Shown one piece after another: positions 1-8,632 of a DNA stretch of 9,016 nucleotides. Source of the DNA: Acidobacteriota bacterium. GTDB lineage: Bacteria; Acidobacteriota; Thermoanaerobaculia; Multivoradales; SZUA-115. Position 1 is the stretch's first letter, and each line of letters starts with the position of its first letter. The position numbers and the translations under genes are program-made. The notes under the pieces were generated by a model. The model searched no databases and was not told the origin of the DNA. It saw only the letters and a list, made by a program, of their open reading frames with translations. The stretch lies in assembly GCA_003231035.1 (NCBI GenBank), contig QIHU01000566.1:1-9016 (forward strand). The letters are read 5' to 3'.

Positions 1-179
1 GCTACCCGAACATCACCGTGCCGGCCGGCTATGTCAACGGTCTACCGGTGGGTATCTCCTTCTTCGGCCGTGCCTTGAGCGAGCCCACCCTACTCAAGAT
101 CGCCTACGGATACGAACAGGCGTCGAAGCTACGCCACCCGCCCGAATTCTTGCCGAGTTTGCCCTTGGGCCGCTCCTAA
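1..179 (+). CDS. Amidase family protein, C-terminal fragment (5' end outside window)
   Basis: The first full codon is at position 3 and the frame ends with TAA at 177-179, leaving 58 visible residues. They begin YPNITVPAGYVNGLPVGISF and continue with FGRALSEPTLLKIAYGYEQA. This is the usual C-terminal signature of the amidase-signature family (GatA-like and related amide hydrolases): a 'PAG..NGLPVG' strand and turn, an 'FGR...E..LL..A..YEQA' helix, and a short Pro-rich tail. The family hydrolyses amide bonds with a Ser-cisSer-Lys triad, which would lie upstream of the window, so neither substrate nor catalytic competence can be judged. The gene converges on the DUF3224 gene with only 20 nt between the two stop codons. 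The family is clear; the exact subfamily is not. Confidence 0.85.
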   Translation, partial: YPNITVPAGYVNGLPVGISFFGRALSEPTLLKIAYGYEQASKLRHPPEFLPSLPLGRS

Positions 180-199
180 GTTGGCGCTGAGGGAGTCGC

Positions 200-604
200 C
201 TACGCCGGCTCCGACAAGCTGTAGTCGAACTCGTAGGAGTGAGCGCCGGCCTCATTCAGGATCCGCATCGTACCGGTGAGGCCGGTCAGCTCCCCGGTGG
301 TCGTTCCGGGAACCACGGCGATCGACTGGCTCTGTCTGTCGCCGTCCATGGTGGAGCTATGTTGCAGCACGAAGCTGCCCTGGCGCCCCGCCAACGTTCC
401 GGTGACGCGCTCCATCGCCACATAGCCCGCCCTACCCTCTTGCGGCGAGCCGGCGCTCACCATCTCGCCCTGGCTGGTCGCTTCGATGTCGCCGGAGTAC
501 TCCTTATCGATCGAGAATCGCGCGATGCCCGCCCCCTCGGCCTGGTTGTAGGTGTCGAGGGGAGCCATCTTGATCTCGAACGGTCCCGTTGCCTGTGCCG
601 TCAT
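200..604 (-). CDS. DUF3224 family protein
   Basis: A 134-residue protein. I start it at the ATG at 604-602, not at a start further upstream, because AAGGAG lies 8 nt before it (complement of 613-618). The sequence carries the typical DUF3224 pattern: an N-terminal ATGPFEIK strand, KEYSGDIEA (about residues 34-42), GYVAMERVTGTLAGRQGSFV (about 61-80) followed by LQHSS, then VVPGTTTGELTGLTG and a final His-x-Tyr-x-Phe-x-Tyr strand. These proteins are small all-beta barrels, probably cytoplasmic, with no agreed function; I see no signal peptide and no catalytic motif. The gene stands alone, converges on the amidase and diverges from the RADAR operon. Its promoter region contains a perfect palindrome that could be an operator. 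The family call is firm; the function is unknown. Confidence 0.85.
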   Translation of the reverse strand: MTAQATGPFEIKMAPLDTYNQAEGAGIARFSIDKEYSGDIEATSQGEMVSAGSPQEGRAGYVAMERVTGTLAGRQGSFVLQHSSTMDGDRQSQSIAVVPGTTTGELTGLTGTMRILNEAGAHSYEFDYSLSEPA

Positions 605-610
605 CTGGGT

Positions 611-618
611 TTCTCCTT
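611..618 (-). promoter_or_regulatory. Ribosome binding site that decides the DUF3224 start
   Basis: The minus strand reads AAGGAGAA here (AAGGAG is the complement of 613-618), 8 nt upstream of the ATG at 604. This favours that ATG over an in-frame start 24 codons upstream, which would add a non-conserved, Arg-rich leader. Confidence 0.7.
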
Positions 619-642
619 CAGCATAGATGAGTGAGTCGGTGC

Positions 643-658
643 GTCGGGCGCGCCCGAC
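643..658. promoter_or_regulatory. Perfect 16-bp palindrome, candidate operator
   Basis: GTCGGGCGCGCCCGAC is self-complementary over all 16 bases with no spacer. It lies 39 nt upstream of the DUF3224 start codon. On the minus strand it begins directly after a TATGAT -10-like box, so it would cover the transcription start. That is the classic position for a repressor half-site pair. It could also be a chance GC-rich palindrome. Confidence 0.4.
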
Positions 659-664
659 ATCATA
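659..664 (-). promoter_or_regulatory. Candidate -10 box for the DUF3224 gene
   Basis: The minus strand reads TATGAT, five of six matches to the TATAAT consensus, 54 nt upstream of the start codon. I see no good -35 hexamer 16-18 nt further upstream (GATGGC at 17 nt), so the promoter would be weak or activator-dependent. Confidence 0.35.
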
Positions 665-726
665 GCGAAGGACCACCTCACGCCATCACCGTTTACCTGC
701 GTATTTTTTAGCTACTTCGGACGGCA

Positions 727-735
727 TGCTATCCT
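727..735 (+). promoter_or_regulatory. Candidate extended -10 promoter element for the RADAR operon
   Basis: TGCTATCCT fits the extended -10 form (TG-N-TATNNT). The T-rich stretch at 704-709 and TTTAGC at 707-712 offer only a poor -35. It lies about 97 nt upstream of the first operon gene, implying a leader of roughly 90 nt. This is the best plus-strand candidate in the spacer, but it is weak. Confidence 0.25.
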
Positions 736-740
736 GAGGC

Positions 741-753
741 TTCTCATAGAGAA
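741..753. repeat. Short inverted repeat in the RADAR leader
   Basis: TTCTC-ATA-GAGAA forms a 5-bp stem with a 3-nt loop just downstream of the candidate promoter. It is followed by A residues on the plus strand, so it is not a plus-strand intrinsic terminator. It may be a small regulatory site or chance. Confidence 0.2.
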
Positions 754-820
754 AAAACGATCAACGTATGAACATTAGGCATGGCGTCATCCAGCTGTGT
801 TCTGTTCAGATCCATGTTCT

Positions 821-826
821 GAGGAG
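821..826 (+). promoter_or_regulatory. Ribosome binding site that decides the start of the membrane-protein gene
   Basis: GAGGAG lies 5 nt before the ATG at 832. The in-frame GTG at 826 overlaps this Shine-Dalgarno sequence and so is unlikely to be the real start, even though it would extend the frame by two codons. Confidence 0.7.
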
Positions 827-831
827 TGACT

Positions 832-1489
<658 letters not shown>

Positions 1490-1500
<11 letters not shown>

Positions 1501-4500
1501 CAAAGGGAGCAGGACGCGAAATCAACAGCAAGTTGAAATCAATCTAGCATTTTCCAGAGCGCCGCGAGCCTATCTGGCCCGCGCCAATCTCTGGCGGACG
1601 GATCTCAAGCGATTGGGCCACCTCCTGCAGCGGCAGATAGACCTTGTCAAGGCTACCAAGGACCAGCAAAAAGGAGCTGAAGGAGTTGTCCTGAATCAAG
1701 ACTTGCCACACCTCTCCATCGCCATCTTCGGTCCGTCTGGGTCAGGCAAGAGTAGTCTCTTGAAAACCTTAACAAATGAAATTCAACAGCAGGGGAGCGC
1801 TGTCTTTGGAGCCGATTTTGGCGAGATGGACGCGGTGGTATCACTGCCTGTGATGGACCCCACGACCTGGAGAAGCCAAGACCAGTTCCTGTACGCCTTC
1901 TTGGCTTCGGCACTGGAGCAGGAGCGGGAAGAGCAGCGCAAGAGCACCTATGGTGAAGCTCAGGGGCTATCGCCAACTCAGCTGGCCTTTCAGGAAGTCA
2001 ACGAGTATCTGCGAGTGTTGGACGAACCGGAGGAAGGCCGCGAGTACGACCCCTTGGGATTGAGCCTCCAGAAGTTGGAGCGCCACACCAGCGGCTTGCG
2101 GTTACGTCGTGCCCTCGGTGACTTTGTCGATCGCCTAGCCCGAGCTTTCGGCGCCAAGATTATCTTGCTGCCGGTCGACGACCTGGACATGGCTCCCCAT
2201 CACCTAGTCGATTCTCTGAGTACCTATCAGAGCTTCTTAACTCATCCGAAGTTGGTCCCGGTTTTCACGTTCACTGACCGTATGTCCGAAGAGCTTATCG
2301 AGGTAGCCTATCGCAACAATCTAAAGGATGGCGCCTACGAGCCACCGCAGTCCAACAACAGTCTACCGGTCAGTTCGAAGCTCGCCGTACAGTTCCTCGC
2401 CCGCTGCTTTCCCGTACGTAACCGCATCCGTCTCGGCCCGGCTCCCGCTCGAGTTCAGCGAGCAGTTCTAACCTCCGGTTCCCCTCCGCGGGAGGAGGAA
2501 GGTCTGGAGATATTGGAGTTGCTGATCACTTCGAGCTTCCTTCTCTTCGGTCACCCGGACAAGGACGATACCCACCAGGTCAAGGCGGCCCTGAGACCTT
2601 CGACTCTACGCCGCCAGCTTCAGGTTGTTGATGCCATGGACGATAGCCGGATCGCTGCGCTGAGGACCCCGCAGTTCGGCAGGATGGCGGGATTGGGGAA
2701 GAAGCAGCTCTTGGACAGCGCTACAGAGGGTGAACGAAAGGTATTCGCCGATGAGGATGGCGCCGAGACCTGGCGCAAAGGTGGGCCCTCGTTCCGACTC
2801 GACGGGATGTGGAGCATCGAGCCTCAAGGGTTCATGAGCGCCTGGGGCGACAAGAACCTCAAGACGAATTGGGAAACCGGCTACTGGATTCTAGCCAAGC
2901 GCCTGCGAGAGGAGCGAATCAACGCCACCTGGGCGACGATCTTCAACGGCGCCACTTGGTCTCTGCTCAATGTTCACCGCGACATTCTTCGAGAACTGGG
3001 AATTTTCCTAGAGGATCTTTATAGCTGGACTCCCCGCGAGTTGCGCAGTGTGGTCGTCGAGCGGATCCTGGCCCAGGATCGGGCTACTAGGCGCACGGTC
3101 TTGGACCGCTGGTTCAATCGCGCCGACTACCGGCGCAGCCAGGTTCTTTCGTTGCTCGCGGCTAACATCTTCCGTCCGTGGATGGGTGGAGAGGAGCCTT
3201 ACGGAGATGAGGAGAGACCACTCCTCGAACGCCGGAAGAAAGAAAAAGAGAGCGAAAAGACGGGAAGTGGGGACCTCGATCAGCGGTGGGAGGACGATGG
3301 CAAGGAGTCTCAGCGGCAGATTCGGCGGCGCCTGACCTTTCCTTCCGTCGAGGGTTTACTCTGGTTTCTCAATGTCACCATGGGCTTCTACCTTCCCCAG
3401 ATCAAAGCCCGAGATTGGGCCGAGGTGACCTCGTCCAACGAGCCAGTGCGAAGCCAGATTAGCGGCAACGGTTGGGACCTACACCATGCCTCGATCAACG
3501 CGGTTCGCATGGCCGACGCCAAGAGGGAGATTTTTGCTTTTGGCATGCTGTTTTTGAATCCTCGGGGGTACCATGAGGCGTTGGCGTCGGTGAGCGACCC
3601 GGAGGCTCCGGGTGGGAGGAAAGAAGAAGACCAACCGGGAGAGGCTTGGCAAGGCCACCTTTTGCTACGGATCTGGAGCTGCTGTGGATACAGCCGAGGG
3701 CGTTTCTGGGCCACCTTCTCTCTCTGGCGCGGCCTCGCCTTTATCGGCAAAGCTTTGGAGGTGGGGTTGCGCCAGCGAGATCTTCTGAACGATCTGTCAA
3801 GACCTAGAGGAGCTGAAGGTACGGATTGCGAAGGTGAGAAGCCCTCGAATGGTCTGTTGGTAAAGGAGCTTGCTCGGCTAGTTCGTTCTCACTGCTTGAA
3901 TGGCCTCGTTCCCGGCACCATGCTCAGCCAGGGGACGAATGAAGAACAGCTCCTTCATGGCTACTACCGCTGGGAACCGCAAAAGGAGTGTCTGAACAGA
4001 GAGATCGAAGTCCTTGCCAAGAACTTGGCAACCTGGCTGGAGTCAAATTGGCGGGACGTGATTTACCCCTTGCCGGCGGGGAAAGTGGTTACCGGCTGGG
4101 GCGATTGCTTCATGCGGCGGATACACGGTGACGCTGTTCTGGGCGGGTTATGGCCGCGCCTCAGCTCCACGTATATGGAGGAACAGAAGCGGATTGAGCA
4201 TTGGCAGAATATTGCCAAGACGCGGTCTGGGTGTTCTCCCAAATCAGATCCAAAAGTCGACCCAAATAAGCGCAAGTTCCTGTGGACCGCGGCGGTAGCG
4301 GCTGGTGCCTGGAGTGACATCCTGCTGGAATACTGGCGTGGTTGCTCACCTATCCTGAAGCTCCTGCTCTCTTGTCCGGTTTTCTACAAGAGCCAGGAAT
4401 GCTTCGGGCACCGGATCACGTCTGCTACAGGGGACAAGAGCGAATCAGCTACGGTGTTCAATCAACTTTGCGACCCCACCACCAACCCTACAGACCGTGC

Positions 4501-5020
4501 AGACGAAAAAGACCAAGTAGGCGCAACCGAGTCTCAGCACACTCTGGACGCAGGTTCCAACGCGGACGAAGAACCCCAAGTGGACACAACCGGATCTGAA
4601 GGCACTCCATGCACGGTGGCCAGCGCCGACAAGCTTCAGGCTAGTCAACTGGCCAGGATGGGACTGCTGCCTCGGCTCAGGATTCGTGCTAAGGACTGGC
4701 AGGAGCTCACGCAGCATGAGTGGAAGACTGAGACAGGGAAGCTGACGCTCCCGGCTCTGGTCGGACCAGAGCTTGCCATCGAGAGGGCCGATCCCGAGCA
4801 GTTTGCCACCCTGCCACCCAAGAATCTGAAAGTCCATGTGGAAAAAGAAGTTGCGGTCAAAATGGCGGATCGGGTCGAAGTCGTTCTGCCTCAACAGATC
4901 GAGGTTAAACCGGTCGGAGAAGTCATTGTTAAGCAGGTCGAACCCCCGAAAAGCCAGCTCGGCGGAACATCTTCCAAGGCGAAAGCGAAAGGCAATCCAC
5001 GGAAGAAGAGTTCGAGTTGA
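1490..5020 (+). CDS. rdrA: RADAR ATPase RdrA-like, P-loop NTPase (enlarged)
   Basis: A 1176-residue protein with a GTG start inside the end of the previous gene; GGGAAAGGG lies 7 nt upstream, and the next Met (residue 113) falls after the P-loop. Visible motifs: Walker A GPSGSGKSS at 81-89 (Lys87); Walker B IILLPVDD at 224-231, followed by Leu-Asp; a sensor-1-like PVFTFTDR at 257-264; and QFLARCFPVRNRIRL at 301-315, resembling the lid region of KAP/RdrA ATPases, followed by RPSTLRRQL at 369-377. The remainder is mostly helical with no enzymatic motif I recognise. It includes a highly charged insert at about 570-615, an acidic duplicated linker at 1004-1045, a Val-rich alternating segment at 1108-1150 and a Lys-rich tail. 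In studied systems RdrA forms ATPase rings that dock on the RdrB shell and are needed for defence. Characterised RdrA proteins are, as I recall, about 900 residues. The RADAR assignment rests on the ATPase-deaminase gene pair; alone it would be called a KAP/STAND-like NTPase. Confidence 0.82.
4499..4624 (+). repeat. Imperfect 63-bp tandem duplication in the rdrA-like gene
   Basis: Two adjacent 63-nt units (4499-4561 and 4562-4624) encode 21 residues each. They begin ADEKDQVGATESQHT and ADEEPQVDTTGSEGT; by hand count 32 of the first 45 bases match, and the last 18 have diverged. A third unit may begin at 4625 (GCCGAC, Ala-Asp). The encoded segment, residues 1004-1045, is acidic and Thr/Ser-rich, resembling a flexible linker between the helical body and the C-terminal Val-rich region. 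Confidence 0.75.
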
Positions 5021-8000
5021 CCCTCTCCTCCCTCCCCTTCGACCTCCTCGGGCAGGTGGGGCCGATCCTCGCCTGGGCGGAAGGGGATTTCGGTAGCCGG
5101 CTGCCGATCGCTTGGAGTGCCCGAGAGCGACCGTTCAGGGATCGAGAGCGCGGCTGGCTGCTAGGAGAGTTGCCCACATACTCCTACGATAATGTGGACG
5201 ACATTGTAAGCGGTGCCAGGCGCGAACACCGCCGACAATCACGCAGACCCGCCAAGCTACCAAAGCAGCGGCAAAGTGGAGTGCCAAGTCTCTCCCCACC
5301 GCCCAACTTCGATCTGATTGATTGCTTTCGATTCCTCAACGAGTACTTCTTCCTATGGAACGGCACCGAGCCGTGCATCCGCGATGGCCGGATGGAGGAT
5401 CTGCACGAACTGGCCTTGCGCTTGCCCCTCGGGCATATCGTTCGCCATTCCCACGCTCAGGCGGTGAGCGAAGGGGTGATGAGTTTCGAAGAGGCTTTGC
5501 GGTTGCCCGAGTTGGTCACTCTGCTACCGAGCAATTCATTTGGCATGCGCAGCGTGGTGCGCCAAGGGTTGAGCGAGAGCCACCTTCACCTGAAGGCGGT
5601 GGTGAGCGCCGAGGAAACCTGGGCGGACAACCTGCTGAAACCCATCACCTCCTCCGCCATTCGCGGCCGAAACCAGGAAGAACGGCGCCTTCTGCTGCTC
5701 AACCTCTTCGCCGGTCGGCTGTTGGCGCTGGCGGTGTGGATGTCTTTGGCGAAGAGCCGTGCGAGCAGAAAGGGCGAGAGTCCCGGCGATGCGACCGCCG
5801 TGCAGCCACGGCAACTACTGACTCTCATGGACAGTATCTATTTCGCTCGGTCGGAAGAGGAGGAGCGAGAAGCCGCGCGAACCCTCCTTCGCAAAATCCA
5901 GATCTGTGTTACCGGAAACCGGCGACCGGGAGAGAACGATGATTCCGAGTTCAATACGGAGGGCTCCGCTGGGTTTCCCTCGGAGCCGTGGGAGGGGACG
6001 CCAAGGCCGGTGCCGGTAGTCAACTTGCAGATCGATCCGCAGTTCCGTTTTCTCCTACGTTGGATCAGCCCCACTTCTCACCGTTTGGACGAGGGGTGGA
6101 AGACCGGGCACCTACCGGGAAACGTGCCGGAGGACTTGCGCCGCCGGCAGGACTTTGTCCACCGGCTTCACCTCGCGGCCCATCTGCAATTGGTGCGGCT
6201 CTCAGCCCGGCAAGAACAACACAAGGCTCAGGGAGAGAGCAGTCGCGAGAAAGACCTGAGGCAGGGCGAGAAGAAACTAGAGGAAGATCCCCGTAGACAC
6301 TTTCTCCACGAGGCTCTGTATCGCTACATGGTCTGCCGCACTCACCATTGGCAGATGGTGACGCAGCGGGGGCAAACGACGGGACTGAGTTTCTTTCGCG
6401 AGTTCTACGGTGCACCTCAGCGTAAGCTGCGCCATCTCTCCGCCTTGCAGGAAGCGGACCTGGTGTTCGAGCGGCTGCGCGGTTGGCGTGGCTTGCGGGT
6501 GCTAGAGGGGCGGGTCGGGCCACCGGACTCGGCCCAGGACTTGGTACCCTGGATTCTGGCCTACGCCCGACCGAGGGGGAGGAGGCTCGACAAGTTTGGC
6601 CTCGTCGTGCACTTCAAGAAAGAGCACGAGCACCTGGAGGACAAAGGGTTGGGCGGCAAACTGGAACCACCGGTGCCAAGGCTGCGGTGGGGTTTGCGTC
6701 GGCGACGGGTGCGCGGCGAGGCGATGCGGCTCTACCGCCTTCTGCGACGACCGACCCCGGTGGTGCCCTTCATCGTCGGTATCGACGCCTGCAACCTTGA
6801 ACTGGCCACGCCGCCGGAGGTTTTCGCTCCGGTCTTCCGATTCTTGAGGGAGTTGCCCATCTCCACCACTCGCCAGGGGCATAGGCGTAACCGCTTCTCG
6901 CCTTTCTACGATCTCGAGCCGAAGATTCAACGGTTGAGCGATGGGCGTAGGCTGGGCATGACTTACCACGTGGGTGAGGATTTTCGCCATCTTCTCTCGG
7001 GCCTACGGGCCATCCACGAAGTGGTGAAGTTTCTGGCTCCCCAGCCGGGGGACCGGCTGGGCCATGGCACCGCTCTGGCTTTGGAGCCAGAGATCTGGCT
7101 AGAGCACAATGGATACCAAGCGGTGCTATCGAAGATGGAGTGGCTGGACACCCTGGTTTGGGTGCACCATTTCCTGGGTCCGGGCGACAGAGTGGTAGGA
7201 CAACTGGGTTTTGAGGATACGATCCAGCGCTTGAGTTGGGAAATCTACAGCTCTGCTCTGAGCTCTCTCTACGATCCCTTAGGTCTGGAACGCAGGCGAC
7301 GGCACACCGGACCGGTGGACACCTTCGAGCAACCGCACCGGGGCCTGCTGGACTGGGACTGGTCGCCCTTGGCACTCTGGGATGCTTGGACTTTGCGCCA
7401 ACTCGACCCCTACGCTGTAGATCTGACAGCGCTATTGCAGGGCGAGTTCAAGATGAGGTCATCCCAAGGCTTCTGTGAGGAGGATCGGCGGTGGGATTCC
7501 GTACAGGAACGAATCCTGAGGAAGTGCAAAAAGACTATCGGTTCACGCAACGCTCATCTCTTGCTAGCCCTCTACTGGCTTAGCCCCAAGGTGAAAGCCA
7601 ACGGTGAGCAGACCATCGTCGTCGATATGCAAGAACAGGGACCGCTCTGGCTCGCCCTATGCAGCCGGGCGGAAGAGAAGATGAAAGGGATCATTCAGGA
7701 AAGAGAGATGATCGTGGAGGTGAACCCCTCTTCCAACCGCATCATTGGCCCCATGGCTCGCTACGAGCAACACCATCTGTTTCAGCTGACGCTGGATGAG
7801 AACCAGCGGCTGGCCCGCGGAGTTCGTGTTTCCGTTAACACGGACAACCCGGCGGTTTGCAACACCACTCTTGCCCACGAATACTACCTCGTGGGTGAGA
7901 TCCTCATGAAGCGTGGAGTCCCAGAGGCGGAGGTGGTGCGGTGGTTGGAGTGGCTGCGTAAGAACGGCGAGGACTATTGTTTCGCCAGACAGCTACCGAC

Positions 8001-8322
8001 GGTGGAAAACAATCCTGACATGCGAGACCTCGTCGATTGGCTACGTAGGATTCGCCCAGGAGTTCTCGAAGCCCGCACTCGACCCGAAAAGCGTAGGGCG
8101 TTCTGGACCTGGCACCGGGATACAGCTCTTCGCCGCTTAGGATTCTCCTCGAGACAGATCGACTCCCAACCGGAACTTCTAGAACGTTGGGTGGCACTCT
8201 CGGCGAGGATCGAGGATCTCCAGGGAAGAGAGTCTTCGGCGAGCGGGATCGTCGGTGACTTGGAAGAACAGATCCAGAAAGCCCGCTCGGATCTCGAGAC
8301 CCTGGAACAGTCTTGCCGATGA
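5017..8322 (+). CDS. rdrB: RADAR adenosine deaminase RdrB-like (enlarged)
   Basis: A 1101-residue adenosine-deaminase-superfamily protein. It starts at TTG in a TTGA overlap with the rdrA-like stop, with GGAAGAAGAG about 6 nt upstream; GTG at codon 14 is an alternative. Active-site elements in family order: SESHLHL with His189 and His191 (metal ligands); FIVGIDACNLE at 585-595 (matching the 'GIDLAGDE' strand); YHVGED with His651 and catalytic Glu654; DRLGHG with His683; EVNPSSN at 901-907; and VSVNTDNPAV with Asp943 as the last metal ligand. The second Asp of the usual TDDP motif is Asn944. About 390 residues separate HLH from VGID and about 260 separate GHG from NTDNP, far more than in a housekeeping deaminase. 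The C-terminus (about 1052-1099) looks like a coiled coil. Known RdrB forms a dodecameric shell and converts adenosine to inosine (RNA and/or ATP have been reported as substrates). The substrate here is unknown. RdrB proteins I recall are about 800 residues. Confidence 0.87.
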   Translation: MTLSSLPFDLLGQVGPILAWAEGDFGSRLPIAWSARERPFRDRERGWLLGELPTYSYDNVDDIVSGARREHRRQSRRPAKLPKQRQSGVPSLSPPPNFDLIDCFRFLNEYFFLWNGTEPCIRDGRMEDLHELALRLPLGHIVRHSHAQAVSEGVMSFEEALRLPELVTLLPSNSFGMRSVVRQGLSESHLHLKAVVSAEETWADNLLKPITSSAIRGRNQEERRLLLLNLFAGRLLALAVWMSLAKSRASRKGESPGDATAVQPRQLLTLMDSIYFARSEEEEREAARTLLRKIQICVTGNRRPGENDDSEFNTEGSAGFPSEPWEGTPRPVPVVNLQIDPQFRFLLRWISPTSHRLDEGWKTGHLPGNVPEDLRRRQDFVHRLHLAAHLQLVRLSARQEQHKAQGESSREKDLRQGEKKLEEDPRRHFLHEALYRYMVCRTHHWQMVTQRGQTTGLSFFREFYGAPQRKLRHLSALQEADLVFERLRGWRGLRVLEGRVGPPDSAQDLVPWILAYARPRGRRLDKFGLVVHFKKEHEHLEDKGLGGKLEPPVPRLRWGLRRRRVRGEAMRLYRLLRRPTPVVPFIVGIDACNLELATPPEVFAPVFRFLRELPISTTRQGHRRNRFSPFYDLEPKIQRLSDGRRLGMTYHVGEDFRHLLSGLRAIHEVVKFLAPQPGDRLGHGTALALEPEIWLEHNGYQAVLSKMEWLDTLVWVHHFLGPGDRVVGQLGFEDTIQRLSWEIYSSALSSLYDPLGLERRRRHTGPVDTFEQPHRGLLDWDWSPLALWDAWTLRQLDPYAVDLTALLQGEFKMRSSQGFCEEDRRWDSVQERILRKCKKTIGSRNAHLLLALYWLSPKVKANGEQTIVVDMQEQGPLWLALCSRAEEKMKGIIQEREMIVEVNPSSNRIIGPMARYEQHHLFQLTLDENQRLARGVRVSVNTDNPAVCNTTLAHEYYLVGEILMKRGVPEAEVVRWLEWLRKNGEDYCFARQLPTVENNPDMRDLVDWLRRIRPGVLEARTRPEKRRAFWTWHRDTALRRLGFSSRQIDSQPELLERWVALSARIEDLQGRESSASGIVGDLEEQIQKARSDLETLEQSCR

Positions 8323-8409
8323 ATGGTGGCATTCGTCACCAGGGTTGGTGTAGCAACGTAGCCGAAAGCTGAAGTTCTTGCCACAGTGCTCATCAGGACT
8401 TCCGTCTCT
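8323..8409. other. Convergent intergenic spacer downstream of RADAR
   Basis: These 87 nt lie between the rdrB stop and the stop of the minus-strand antitoxin-like gene. I see no strong intrinsic terminator. CACCA-GGGT-TGGTG at 8337-8350 makes a 5-bp hairpin without a T-run on either side. On the minus strand a GTG overlaps the antitoxin stop (8413-8411) and opens a six-residue frame (MKRRKS) that stops at 8395-8393, with no longer gene behind it. Confidence 0.5.
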
Positions 8410-8613
8410 TCACCACTCCCACTCCTGCTCATCGAACAGGGTCGCCCTAGGCTCGTCGAGCAAGTAATCCTCACCCTCTTTCGCGAGTTCTCTCGCAGCC
8501 TCCTCCCATCCGCTGCGGACTGGGGATGGCAGTCCATCGTCCGGCGCAAGACCGCTCCCCGATTCCGCATAGCCGGACTTCGACCGAGCTGCCCTTGGCC
8601 TCTCCTTCGCCAT
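8410..8613 (-). CDS. Short antitoxin-like protein with MazE-type C-terminus
   Basis: A 67-residue protein from the ATG at 8613. It lies 19 nt after the DUF2442 gene in the same direction. The C-terminal half, GWEEAARELAKEGEDYLLDE followed by FDEQEWEW, matches the acidic, Trp-terminated tail with which MazE-type antitoxins bind MazF-type toxins ('GW.EA...MA..GDD.LL....FD..EWEW'). The first 33 residues are Lys/Arg/Ser-rich and do not resemble an AbrB or ribbon-helix-helix DNA-binding domain, so the protein may be a shortened or degenerate antitoxin. Only a weak ribosome site is seen (GAAG about 4 nt upstream). No toxin gene follows; the rdrB 3' end occupies that position. Assignment is by tail resemblance only. 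Confidence 0.5.
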   Translation of the reverse strand: MAKERPRAARSKSGYAESGSGLAPDDGLPSPVRSGWEEAARELAKEGEDYLLDEPRATLFDEQEWEW

Positions 8614-8632
8614 GCGCTTCAGCCGATTCGAG

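Noticed and set aside
239..634. Plus-strand open frame opposite the DUF3224 gene
   Set aside because: It is antisense to a gene with clear family motifs and its own ribosome site; the translation is Arg/His/Leu-rich with no recognisable pattern.
4445..4894. Minus-strand open frame of about 150 codons inside the rdrA-like gene
   Set aside because: It lies wholly antisense to the rdrA-like C-terminal region and shows no family motif or ribosome site.
6502..7375. Long minus-strand open frames inside the rdrB-like gene
   Set aside because: Their translations are Pro/Arg/Ser-rich, typical of antisense frames in GC-rich genes, and the plus strand carries the conserved deaminase motifs.
5017..8322. 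Housekeeping adenosine or AMP deaminase
   Set aside because: The protein is far longer than salvage deaminases, has large insertions between motifs, and is translationally coupled to a large P-loop ATPase, which fits RADAR and not purine salvage.
8337..8350. Hairpin CACCA-GGGT-TGGTG as a terminator for the RADAR operon
   Set aside because: The stem is only 5 bp and no T-run follows on either strand.
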